DNA from: Hydractinia symbiolongicarpus | Lineage: Eukaryota > Cnidaria > Hydrozoa > Anthoathecata > Hydractiniidae | Direction: 5' to 3' | NCBI RefSeq assembly: GCF_029227915.1 | Contig: NC_079886.1 | Location: forward strand, 9,941,501 to 10,005,500 | DNA: 64,000 nt | Shown: in pieces, positions 35,301 through 46,530 of the stretch | Position numbering within the stretch: position 1 is the first letter of the stretch | How the letters are laid out: every line of letters starts with the position of its first letter | Notes under the pieces: generated by a model | Told to the model about the DNA's origin: nothing | Databases searched by the model: none | The model's input: the letters and a program-made list of their open reading frames with translations, nothing else | Position numbers and translations under genes: made by a program

Positions 35301-38300
35301 TATGTTTTTAAATTAAACGCGCATGAATCTTTTTAGTAATTAAATCAACAATACATTCTTGCGCAATGTATTATAAAACTTTGCGAAAGATTTTTATTAT
35401 TTAATTATTTCACGCTAATACTTAAGGGAATATCTTATCAATACATTTACATAATGTATCTCGCTATTACAAGAAATATAATTGCTCCGATTTGCGAGCA
35501 CATGCAAATATAAACTCGCAAAACTCTTAAGGGATTTTATTATAACAAAAGACAAACGACTGCTGTCCTCTACGCAAAGGTGTGATATTAGCGTGTACGC
35601 GGTAGATTACATTCAGACTGTACTGTATAATCTCAGGCTCCTGCTTCTTATATGTATGCGCGTTTCGTGCATATAAAGATTTGTGCTGCATATAAATAGA
35701 TAGTGTATTTGTTTGTTTGTGTTTGTTTGCTAACTTCTGTGTTAATTACAGTTCCACCATGGAAACTTGTTGCACATCAGGATAAACCCGTCATAACAGG
35801 TGGTAACGAAGAGGTAAATTTTATTACATGTTAAATACATAGATTTTTTTTAACAGTTATCATAACCAGATTGATAAGGAAATCAAGGCGCTAACTATTT
35901 CTTATTTCAATTGGATTATACATTTTTGATACTATGCTGCTATAGAATAAAAACTAAAGCCATCTACCTCAAAAAAGTAATTTCTGTTTTAGAGATTATG
36001 TGTCAAAACTAACAATTTTGGTGTTTTTTTATTAGGTATATTAGGCAAATTAGGTGACTTGTCATACTTGCGTACAGACAGACAGATGACAGCTATTATT
36101 ACAGAGATATGTGGAAAGCTATTTCTTTAAATTCTCTTTGCTTTTTTATGTAGGATATATCAAACGAGGCCTTTGCCAGACGTCATTTAAAGCCAGAGAC
36201 AGAAGAGAAGAGGAGAAAAAGGTGAATGTGAGTTTTATATAAGTTAAGTTGTTGCTTTTAGAGTGATGTGAAGCTGTCAATGTCATATTTAGATGGGATT
36301 TACAACATTTAAGACAGCAACGTCATCATGAAATGCTTTCTCGTAAATACAATGAAAGACAAGTTAATAAGACACAAGCAAAGACAGCCTCCAACAATTC
36401 AGTTTCAAATACATTGGCTCGAGATCCCTCAAATAGTATGCATTTTTTATTTTCTTGAAACTCCATTTTAGTCTCATTTATATCACAGAATTTTAAGACA
36501 AGATTAAACTGTATTCAACAAGAATGAGTTCATAACATGGTAGTTTTTTATCATAGCACATACGGGTTTTTGTGGATTTTTTTCATTCTCAACAGAGAAT
36601 GCTTTATCCCAATCAGACCTCCGATCATGACGGGCCATTAAAATCGTTGTAAGTCATATTGAAGAAGAACTACTTTGTTCATCACTAACATACTGCCTGG
36701 CAGTGAGCAGGATTTGATCCGCGGTACTGAGAACTGACAGACACAGACAAACCCCCTCGGTTGAGAATAAAAAAACACGGATGTGCTATGATAGAAATTC
36801 ACCTATGTATACACACCATCCAGATAAACTATCTGAGTTCATCACTAACATATTGCTGCACATAATGTAGTTGGTTCAATATGGTAACTACGCCTTTCAT
36901 AGAGTTTTGTTGGATTTACATGTTTCTTGATAAGTGTTTCAAACACTCCTGTCAGTACCCTGTATCAACATTTATGGATACTAAAATTAATATATATTTA
37001 TTTAGTAATGGCAATTGAAATAAGTGACATTGTTCCAGTATGTGCATTTGGTCGACCACTTCCTGCAGTGGAAGTCAAGTAAGTTTTTTCTGAAGTTTTT
37101 AAGTTGATAAAAGGAAAAAAAGTTGCTGAAAGAAATGATATGTGTAACCCGTTTTCAGTTGTTTTGGAAAAAAACGCAAATTATAAAGTATGATGTGCCG
37201 AATCTCTTTTTTTATAGGGAAATGGAATTACCATGGTTTAGCATAGCAAAGCGTGAAGTTCAACTTCGCAGTTCAAAAGAAAGAGTGTCAAAACGATTAA
37301 AAACAAGCCATAAAAAGGGCCCTCTTAAAGTGAGTTATTGTTTGTTCATGTATTTAGAATAATATGAAAAACACTAGTCGTTAGCCCGTGGAAAAATCCA
37401 CGGGTTCACCCGTCCTTTTTATACCGCATTGCGTGCGTCTTACTACTTGCACAGCTAAGCTACCCTTTTGCGTGACAAACAGACAGATGTATACGGGTAT
37501 TATAATATAGATTTGTGGCTGAGGGGTTTTAATCCAATTTCTGTGAGCAGTAAATCTTGTGATTTTTTTAATTATATTTGCATTCGCGAAATAAAATTCT
37601 TGCAAAATTGAACTTTTAGATCATGTTTTCATATTTTTCAAGTTCATAAAATCATGACAAATGATAACTAAGTTCCTGAATTTTAATGAGACAGGTCTTG
37701 TACCAATGATTTGCTGAGACCAAACAACATTAATGCCATGAAAGTGCTTAAAAACGAAAAATTTGAAGCTAATGTATTGGCAAGGGACATACTGGAATAA
37801 GCTTCTGTTGTCAGATTTATTATTTCATACAAATACCTATGCTATTCTTTACTCTAAATTTGGTAAGTGCTATATTTCAAACTTTTCAAAACAAGCATGT
37901 GTTGTTACCACAAGACAAACTTAATTGTGTTGGATCGCTTTATTGAGCCCACATTCAGAATACACACCTGGTATACAAACAAAGAAATATTTAAAAATGG
38001 GCTGTTTAATAGTACTAGTTGGTGGCCCGTGGAAAATCCACGGGTTCGCCCGTCCTTGTTAAAACGAATTTGTGCGTCGCTACATCATCATCATCATTAT
38101 CATCATTCTCGGCTTAACGTCCGTTTTCCATGCTAGCATGGGTTGGACGGGGTGTATTAATGACCCTCTTCCAATCTGATCTATACTGTGTTAGATCTAA
38201 ACTCAATTTCCTCTGTATCAAGTCTGTCCTGCATGTACATGCAGTACCATTTTGCATGACAGACAGACGCACACGAGTATTATAATATAGATTTTGGGTG

Positions 38301-38858
38301 CAGGAAACAGAAATTGGAAAGTGATTGGGTATATTTAAAATGTCACACACAAAAAGAACACATTACAGAGGAGAGAAAATAATCTGCATGCACAAAACAT
38401 AAAAAATGAATTAACACACTTTTACTTTAAAAAACCCCAGAGGAATCAATAAAGATTGCATTGGGGAAAAGTCTAAAATTTTTTGTATATTTAAACTGAA
38501 CCTTGCTGTTTTCTTTTCATGGGTTACAACTTTCTAAACATGTTTAGGTCATAAACACGCTTAATCCAGCTTTTTGCAGATTTAAGTTGACTATTTTTAA
38601 GTTAACACAAACTTCCAAAAGTCACATAAATTAATTTTGTGCCACGTTAATTTTCTGGAATAAGTTAGCTTTTTTTAATGGCAAAATTGGAAACATCAAT
38701 TCATGTAGAAATTTATCCCATTAAGGTATAAACCTTATTTAAAATGTATCTTTTTGTATGTCGAATATCAAACAATTTTGCTTAATTGTTGTTGTTATGA
38801 GTTGTAATATTTTGTTGTTGTTTTTGTTTTTTTTTAGAAACAAAGTGTTATTAAATGA
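32305..38858 (+). CDS. MSL1: Male-specific lethal 1 (MSL complex scaffold), PEHE domain
   Basis: Nine exons: 32305-32622, 33545-33657, 33730-33953, 35752-35813, 36154-36221, 36293-36435, 37006-37078, 37218-37329 and 38838-38858. All join in frame to 377 residues. A coiled coil at about 70-120 (EEQQLKRLVSLQLDLIEHQQ onward) should dimerise and bind MSL2. The PEHE region starts near residue 219 (VPPWKLV) and contains EAFARRHLKPETEEKRRKRWD and LRQQRHHEML. The conserved CAFGRPLP follows at about 321-328, then ELPWF. In the family this region binds the acetyltransferase MOF (KAT8) and MSL3, directing H4K16 acetylation. KANSL1 shares PEHE, but the N-terminal coiled coil and FGRPLP-ELPW order favour MSL1. 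The last exon codes only six residues. A poly(A) signal is at 38943-38948. Confidence 0.88.
34772..35126. repeat. 57 bp minisatellite, about six to seven units, in MSL1 intron 3
   Basis: Each unit follows the plan AAAGTTTAAAAACGAAAAGC, GGCGATAGAAATG, TTTTTTAGATCGCATTTT. Seven GATAGAAA-type cores can be counted. Units differ by several substitutions, so the array is moderately old. It is internal to the intron between the exons at 33730-33953 and 35752-35813. Confidence 0.9.
37374..37511 (-). mobile_element. Non-autonomous Helitron-like element (complete, 138 bp)
   Basis: Read on the minus strand it starts A|TCTATATTATAATACCCGTA. It ends with a hairpin CCCGTGGATTTTTCCACGGG, eleven bases including CTAG, and then T. 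These are the hallmarks of a Helitron: 5' TC, 3' hairpin about ten bases before CTRR, insertion between A and T, and no target duplication. There is no coding capacity. It lies in MSL1 intron 8. Confidence 0.75.
38015..38291 (-). mobile_element. Second Helitron-like copy, interrupted by a LINE 3' end
   Basis: The termini match the copy at 37374-37511: the 5' end A|TCTATATTATAATAC, the hairpin CCCGTGGATTTTCCACGGG, and CTAG|T at the other end. The middle is replaced by a LINE fragment (about 38082-38228). Outside the insert the two copies share the TTTTGC(A/G)TGACA region. Confidence 0.75.
38082..38228 (-). mobile_element. LINE 3' end nested in the Helitron copy
   Basis: On the minus strand it matches the last coding part ([15 protein letters not shown]...), stop, 3' untranslated region and (GAT)n tail of the LINE at 21200-21723. 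Differences are few. Only about the last 145 bases are present, so it is a very short 5'-truncated insertion. Confidence 0.85.
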
Positions 38859-40333
38859 AGGTGGAACTGAAGAAATGTTAATGTCATTGTGACTGACATG
38901 TATTAAAACACCAACCTTTGCTTCTTCCTGCGAACACCATGAAATAAACGCGAAGCTAGACACACGTGTAACTTGCTGTATTATAACCTGCATAAAAAAC
39001 TCAAAATCCCAAAATATGTTTATATTGTAAATTTCTATGTATGAAAACTGATATTGTATGTTGCTGATCATCTACGTTTTGTAAACATGATGAACCGACA
39101 TAAAAGTTACTTGTTGATTCTATGTCTACCATACCCTTTAATGATGAAACGTTTGTTTGCAAAAAGTTTAGAGCATATGTTGGTTGATTCCTATCATATT
39201 ATATTTTTCGTTATTTTATTTTGTTCACTTATTTTTTTTTATCTTTATTGCTTGAGAGTGATACAATTTTTACCACAATCAGGAAGAGTTTGAAGGTTAA
39301 ACTTCTTAAATACCAGCAGAGTTTCGATAGGTTTTTTATTTTGTTTTATTTATTTAGAGTTGGTTTACATGTATAGTAAAAAATAATTAATTTACACCAA
39401 CTATTAAAAATTAAAAAAAAATAACGCAAAACATTCATAACACATTGTTACTGGCAAATTGAACACTGACAATATGTTCTTGTGATTCCATGCCAGTGCC
39501 TCTCAAATGTGGAAAGAGTTTAATCCATAGTTATTGCAGGCTCTGTTTTTATAGTATTACTTCTAAGCCTGTATTACAAAGAAAAATATTGCAAAGGTTG
39601 TCAGGAATAAACATACATTAAGGACAGGTTGTGTAATACTAAATAATACACTTTTACCAATAATTTAAAGAAAATTGAAAAGTTAGGGATGTTAGTAGCA
39701 TCCCTATATATTCTCGAAGATAAAAACCATATTTACTATGAGGTACTAACATTTAATTTCTCAACCTTGTTTTTTAGAAATAAATAATGACAACACAACT
39801 ATCCAACAAATGGAATTTTAATGAGTTTTTCACACTTTGAATTCTTGTTTTTCAGGTAGACTATTTCTGATTGAATTTCCAAATGGTACTCTCCATCACT
39901 GCAATATATTGCATGTAATATTGTGCAATTAATTTTAAGATCTAGTTTATATACAAGAGGGGTAAAAAACGTTCAAAAATTTTTTTAATATTGCTTAAAT
40001 GCACAGAAAACAAAATTCGCTTGAAATTGATTTTATGAAAACCTATTATTATTATAAAGTAATATTTTTACAGGTTTCATCTACTTCAGCTGATAGGTAT
40101 AAATAATGTTCAAAAAAGCTTCAATGTTATGATATCTTAGATGTAGTTCTTCTGTGTAATGTGTTACTAAAAAGATATTGATGGTTGTGATGTTGTACTG
40201 TAAAATATAAAGCCAAATGTCACAAGTACAGACCCAGCTTGCAGGGTCTGTACCCTTGACTGGGGATTAAGGGTGATTTGTATTTTACGATACAATATCA
40301 AAAGCATCCAGTACTCTTTTATGCTTAATTGTA
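38859..40333. other. Spacer between MSL1 and CCDC89
   Basis: It contains the MSL1 3' untranslated region with AATAAA at 38943. The remaining AT-rich sequence has short open frames (such as 39054-39293) without support. No mobile element that I can delimit. Confidence 0.4.
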
Positions 40334-40353
40334 GGGGGGGGGGGGGGGGGGGG
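40334..40353 (+). repeat. Run of 20 G residues upstream of CCDC89
   Basis: Twenty consecutive G at 40334-40353, about 108 bases before the CCDC89 ATG. It can form G-quadruplex structures and is a likely site of sequencing or length error. Confidence 0.9.
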
Positions 40354-40460
40354 TCAAATTGCACTTTTTCAAATTTTATATTTTAGTAGTGAAAGGTACC
40401 TTTTTTAGAAAAAAAAGATTGACTACTTTGAGTTAACTATTGTTTGCTTTAGATTAATCA

Positions 40461-43400
40461 ATGGAACGTATTAAAAGCCTTTCTAAGATATCTTTGGAAG
40501 AGTCAAACGAACTGCTGCTCAGATCACGTATTGATCAGCAATCCGAACTAATATGCATTCTTAAGCGAAGAGCTGATGAATATTTAGAGAAATGTATGAA
40601 GCAGGAAGAAGAGTTGGTTCGATCAAAAGAAGAATGCGAGAAATATACAAGACTTTACTTAAAAGAACAGAAGATATCGGCTGCTAAAATTTCAAAATCG
40701 GAAACATTGGAAGTTAAGGTTAATGAAGTGATGAAAGAGAAAGATGAAATAAGTCAAGAAAGGGACAAATTAAAAGCTGATTATCATACACTGAAAGTAA
40801 GAAACTTAGCTATGCACTCAACCTGTGAAGATTTTGTTTTTCTTCTTCTGTAGTAGCAGCTTTTTCGGCAGTCTTTAATATGTAATCAATTTAGGGTCAA
40901 ATTTTTGTAAAAACACTTTGGCCAGCATTTTGGAAAACCTCGTCAAACAAATTTAAGATTGCATCAAAAAGTTTAAAAAAAAAGTCTGGAAATTAAATTC
41001 AGAAAATTTAGGATTTTTTTCAAAAGTCAAGATAGTTTTGTTGTGTGGAATTCAGTTGTCAACTATTAGTTTGAATGAATTAGCATCTAGAAGATATCAT
41101 TCTTTAATAGCAGACAATAATTTGCATTGGTCCAACATCGCCAAGGGCGCAAGTGGATACTGGTAATTTTTGACAAGTTCTGCACATGTTTCAGGGTGTT
41201 TTTTTTGTTCGCAGTTATAGCAGTTTCGATTTAATGGGTTATCAGGAAAATTGAGGGAAATCTTTGTTTCAGTCAGAAAACAAAAATGAAAATGGGCTTG
41301 CCACACTAAAAATAGATTGTCATTTTTTATCTTTGAACAATTCTGCTTTCAGAACAATATCTGAGCCAATTTTAAAGGATAAGTGGAGAATTTTTCTCCT
41401 GTATTTTTCATATTTTTTTATTTAGGAAGAAAACGAGAAGCTGATAGCTGCTGAAAATGCGAGTAGAAAGAGTATTTTGCAAGAAATGCAACGAACTCTT
41501 CGCGAGCGACAGTCAGAAATTCTTCTTCTGAAAGAACAGCTTAAGTAACACGTGTTTTCTTTATCATGATAACCTAGATAACCTCATTCTAATGAATGTT
41601 CTTTTGATAACTTTAATAGTTTATACAACCCTGCATCTACTAATTTTTTAATTACTTTTTAACGAAGTCGTTCTCGCGTAGGCTGTCTATAATATTATTC
41701 TTGTTTACATTTCTTTCTCTCTTGGTTTGATAGGAGTAACGAGAAACAGAATGAAAAGAATTGCAAAGAGCTGAAAAACGAGCTTGATGCAGCCAAAAAC
41801 AAACTTAAAGGTATATAGACCACTGAATTATTACTAAAATGTACACAGCTAACAAGAACTATTAATTTAAGTAATAAAGTGGAAATTACAAATTAATATG
41901 AATCTCCACTTGTATTTACTACCCCAGAGTAAAATGTGCAAGGGGTACTGCTTCTTTGTTATTCTCATAAAAGTCAAATTTGACCCTGTCTTATATTCGA
42001 AGAGGCGGGGGGCGGGCGAAAACGGGGGTGCGGGCGGGGAATTGCAAGTGTGGATCTTGTACACAAAAAGTAGCTCCAAGTAAGTCCGTTTACAAGAACG
42101 GAGGAGACGCCAAATGGCGTTTGTTTATATTGTAACCATAATTGTTTAGACGACACTGCAATGTTGTTAAAGCAAGTCACCACTTTGAAAGATATGTTGA
42201 GTGAAACGAAAACAAAACTGCAGACATCTCAACAAAAAGTGAAAACAACCAAACAACAAGCAAATGAAGCACATAAAGAAATGGAGGTAGAGCATTCGTA
42301 TGTTAGATTATTTAGAACAAAATATGTTCCCGTGTTTCTTTCTTGTATCCTGGTTCTCACGTCAGATTCTGTACCGGTTTCGAAAAAGCAGAGAATCCAC
42401 CCAACAAGGCAGCTTTTAAGAGGAAAAATATCTTAAAATGCGAAAGAAAAACTTTTGTGTCGTTGTGTTTCAATTTTTAATCATACTCCTGGTGTTTTTG
42501 CTTATCAATGGAAAAATCAATCTTGGCATTGATAACGACCAAGTTATGTTTTGTCCAAGAAAAAGTGAGAGACACCCCCATTTTATTTTATTTTGCGCCA
42601 AGTTTTATCAACTGAACTCCCCTCTTGCTTAAAAACAAAACAAAAAGCATCAAAGAAAAAGGTTATAAAATCAAGATAGCATTAGAGGGAAATAGAGAAA
42701 AGATTCTGCAAGACACCCTGCTCGATTGTTTATTTACGATTTTAAGCAACCATATTAACATAACAGTTTTTATATATTTTAGGATGTAAAGAACGAGTTA
42801 ATGTTGGTAAACAAACTATATACAAGTGAACGAGAGAAATGCAAAGAGTTAGAAGAACAATTTATGTGCGTGTTTGCTTCCTATTGTCGCGTGATAAAAT
42901 TACTTTGACGTTTTTAAAGTAATTGCTCCCTAATCACCCATTCAATTCGACGTGCTCTCATAACTTAATTATCTTATTTATTGATTATTTTGTTAACATA
43001 TTTTTAGTTTGTCTGAGAACGGAAACAAATCGGAGAAAAGAAGAATTCTTCAACTTCGCATCACAGAACTAGAAGAAGAACAAAAAGAGCAAATGTTGGT
43101 AAGGAGAATAGATGATTTTTATTTATACTTTATGATTTGTTTTTATTTTTAAAACACTCCAATGTGAATATAATAATCGCCATTAGTTGTCAAGGTTATC
43201 GCTAATTTACTTTTACGCTTTCGCGGTACTTTATGAATACAACACTACGATAAAAAATTCTTTTTAATAAAACGAGACGTGATAAGAAAATCCAAAATGG
43301 CCAAATATAAACGCCACATCACAGAATGCAACATTTGAAGGTATTTTTAACTGCTTAAGAAATGGCTGCGCAGATTGACATCAGACTATCGGTGAAATAT

Positions 43401-43674
43401 TTGCTTTAGTGAAACTGAATATAAAAAATGGCCAACATCTAATTCAAATTTTTTTTTCAAGTCCTTTAAAAGCGGCAATTCATTACGAACATAAATTTGT
43501 TAAAAAATCACTTTTTTTACATTGTGTGTCAAGTACACGAAATTTATTTTATATATAACCTATTTTCAGCATTTCGAAGCTTATAAGAAGCACACCGAAG
43601 AACTTCTATCCAAAGAGAAAACCCTTAATGAGAGATTACGACGGGTAAAAAGCCAGAAGTCGACTCTGCTGTGA
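40461..43674 (+). CDS. CCDC89: Coiled-coil domain-containing protein 89
   Basis: Seven exons: 40461-40796, 41426-41544, 41734-41810, 42150-42286, 42783-42865, 43008-43098 and 43570-43674. They join in frame to 315 residues, nearly all coiled coil. Two blocks identify it: the N-terminal LLLRSRIDQQSELICILKRR (about 18-37) and the C-terminal EAYKKHTEELLSKEKTLNER before the end. Both match vertebrate CCDC89 (about 370 residues), a cytoplasmic coiled-coil protein of poorly known role; in mouse it was reported as a HEY1 partner (BOIP) expressed in testis. TTTGCTTTAG directly before ATTAATCAATGG looks like an acceptor, so a noncoding first exon is likely. AATAAA at 43684-43689, ten bases after the stop, would make the 3' untranslated region extremely short. 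Confidence 0.85.
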
Positions 43675-43920
43675 AGGGTAGCGAATAAAGTATGGCGTCG
43701 TTTTTGTATCCTGTCTGTATGTAGTGAAAATTATTTACTTTGAAATTGCGGTTGGAATCATTTGCGTGGAATGGATAGTTGGTGGATGATGGCTCACCTT
43801 GTTCGAGTTCGATTCTTGTAAATAGATAGTATTCCCTTTTTCAAGTTAATTTTTTGTCAAAGAAGTATTCATGCCTTTTGTGTTTTTGGTGTGATAGTGC
43901 ATTTAAAATTTAACTGTGTA

Positions 43921-44280
43921 TATACCTTATCAGTAAAAAAAAGTCGGCAAAAAGTGACTGAATTTTGGCTAAGTGACTAATATTTTTTGCCGACTAAAAT
44001 TTTTGCCGACATTTTTTTTTCTGCCCGAACTTTTTTTCTAACTTTTTTTCCGACCACCTTTTCGCTGTTTTTTCTTCCTTGTTGCTAATTTTTATCAGTT
44101 TTATGCAATTATTCTTCATTAGTGACTAAATTTAAAAATTTAGTCAACAAAAATCGACTAAATTCAAAAATTTAGTGTGCAAAAAGTGACTAAATTTTGT
44201 CCAAGTGACTAATATTTTTGACGACTTTTTATTTTTGTCGACTAATTTTTTTGCTGACTTTTTTTTACTGATAAAGTATA
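43921..44280. mobile_element. MITE-like element with about 33 bp terminal inverted repeats
   Basis: The left end TATACCTTATCAGTAAAAAA and the reverse complement of the right end TATACTTTATCAGTAAAAAA match with one change. Similarity continues inward through AAGTC(G/A)GCAAAAA. The inside has two copies of a block with AAAAAGTGACT, AATTTTG and AAGTGACTAATATTTTT. There is no coding capacity. A TA at each end could be a TA target duplication, as in Tc1/mariner MITEs, but this cannot be separated from the repeat itself. Confidence 0.7.
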
Positions 44281-45596
44281 TGAGTTAAAGTATAGTATAA
44301 AAAAATCGTGTATGTTGTAAATTATTGATATGTAGTATATATTTATGTATATATAGCTACTGTCTGTAATATTCCTTGGACGCATGGTCGAGACGGTAAT
44401 GACGGAAATTTATTCAGACTCGAATTTTCGTGACGGATTAATTTAGACGCAATTTTTCTTGATTTCGAGCAACATTTTGTGAAGTCTTGTTTTTGCTTGT
44501 AAATATTATGTTTTATCGTAGTATGTAAATAGAAACAGATTAATATATTTTAGTACTGCTAATGCATTGTAAATGGAATATATTTTCATCATAAAAAAGA
44601 AACGATCTTCCTGTGAGTGTCTTTTTGAAATAATTTTTGAAGTTGCCGTTGTTGTACTGTTTGTTTAATCGACAGTTGTGGTGTATCAATATTTTTGGAG
44701 AGAGATAGGACCAGAGCTAGACTTTTTGGCCAAACCAGTCCTGGTTGATATAAAAAATGTATAACTATTTTTAAATACCACAAAAAGACGCAAGCCTTAA
44801 TGTGATCAATATTAACTCCGCAAAAGCAATTTTGATACCCTGCTTAACTTGTTATCCTTCGTAAACACTTTTCTCCGTTTGCATATTTTACTATTGGGAA
44901 AAAACTATCGATTAACATGCGGTCACTGTTTCTTAACGACGTTTTTCCGTATACCCAGGGACTAGGAAAATAATCGACTTGGACACGACATGGGAAGAAA
45001 AGAGAGCATTCTTTAAAAGTGGAGTATCTCCAAGTCAAACTCGTCCCTAGAATTTTTTGTCTCTCGAAGGCGCTTTGGTTATCTGCGAATAAAGTTATTC
45101 TACTTGCCGTCAAAGAGGCAACAGGCCTGCAATCAAGGTTGGTTCTGAGTACCAAAATGTTCAAGAACATGTTTACTATCGTGAATTTGTTGGGTAGTAT
45201 ATAATAATGTATCGTTACAAAAGTAAATTTCACAAGATACTTCCTTGAACCTTCTTTGCTAGATTTTGATCCAAAATTTAAAAATAAACGCTAAACAACT
45301 GCAACAATGTTGATCTCTCCCGAGTTGATTCGCCGGCCCTGATCAATTTTAAATAAAATTTTCTCGACAGAGGATAGGACATGATTATGATGACGGCAAA
45401 TGACTCCGTGACGGGACTCAAAATCAATTTTTGGCGCCACTAAATTTGTTTACTCTGTTGTTTACGAAGGGGTTGCACTTACCATAAATAAATTTTACTA
45501 AATCATTCATAGCAACCGAAAAAAAAGTGTGAGCACACCCTTAAAAGCGAAAGTTGGTTTCACGTTATAACCTCAAGAGGCCATTTGTACGTCTCA

Positions 45597-45690
45597 AAGA
45601 AGAAGAAGAATAGAAGAAGAAATAGAAAATACACCGGCAAATATCAACTCACCAAGAAATTACGAGATAATAATAGACTAGAGGCGGGAC
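45597..45690 (+). other. Possible 5' (noncoding or coding) exon of the coiled-coil gene
   Basis: An AAG/GAA-rich stretch ends in CCT|GTGAGT, a strong splice donor. One frame is open and very basic (KKKKNRRRNRKYTGK) and would join the exon at 48291 in phase 0. However, no in-frame ATG is visible before it. It may be a 5' untranslated exon, in which case translation could begin at the ATG at 48324. Confidence 0.25.
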
Positions 45691-46257
45691 CTGTGAGTGT
45701 TCTATTCGGCTTGTTTTTATGTTGTTTTTTTGCTTTTTAGTGTTGTTTTGTAAGAAATTCTCCACAAAACAGGAGACGCATAATCTTGTTTAGTCAATTT
45801 TTTACAAAAAGCTTCTCTCACATTTTAATCTTTTTGATTTTTTACCGTCTATGCTTGGTATTTTACAGACATAAAGTTTATATGTATATTTCTATGCTAA
45901 TATTGTTTTAAAATTATGCATAGGATAAGCATTATTTTTGAAGGCTCTAAAGAAAATAAAAATAAAAGACAACATTCAGAGTGGACTGTATTGGATCAGT
46001 TTTACTGTAACCTTACTATCAACTATATGTTTAAAGCTTATTAAAATATGAACTACGGGACTTCAACATTGGCGGTAGGATCAGGGTCTGGGAATTAACA
46101 AATACATCGCTTTCTGTTTTTGTGATGAGTGCAACATCATTTGTTCTAATCACAAAAAAAGAAAAATTTTACAAATTTTACTTTTGTTTTGTGGGATAAA
46201 GTCTGAAATATTTATATTCAGCATAAGATAATGCAGAAATGAAATCTAATCAACTCT

Positions 46258-46530
46258 ATCGTAGAAAGCACAAACATTGCTGTAAATAGTTTAAAAACAA
46301 CTGAAAGTGAATAGTGAAAAACAAAAGTATCATTTTACTGTAGATCTTTTAAAAACCATCAAAACAGAACGTAGAAAGTAAAAACATCATCGTAAATTTT
46401 TAAAAACCGTAAAAAAGGATTATAAAAGAGTGTAACATTGCCGTAGATCGCCTAAAAACCATCAAAACGTAATTTTGGAAATTGAAAATATCATTGTAGA
46501 CCGTTTTATATTGTCAAAACAGGATTGATT
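46258..46530. repeat. Diverged tandem repeat, roughly 60-70 bp unit
   Basis: Four or five degenerate copies of a unit with GTAGAAAGTAAAAACAT, TGTAGAT and TTTAAAAACCATCAAAAC. Unit length varies. It lies in the upstream region of the large coiled-coil gene. Confidence 0.6.

Noticed and set aside
36590-36780. Possible repeat around GATTTGATCCGCGGTACTGAG in MSL1 intron 6
   Set aside because: It resembles the end of a tRNA-derived repeat read backward, but no second copy or clear boundary is visible in the window.
44844-45233. 129-codon minus-strand gene
   Set aside because: No recognised motif, no splice context and no codon pattern that separates it from noise. The TTATT- and TCG-rich composition does not look coding.
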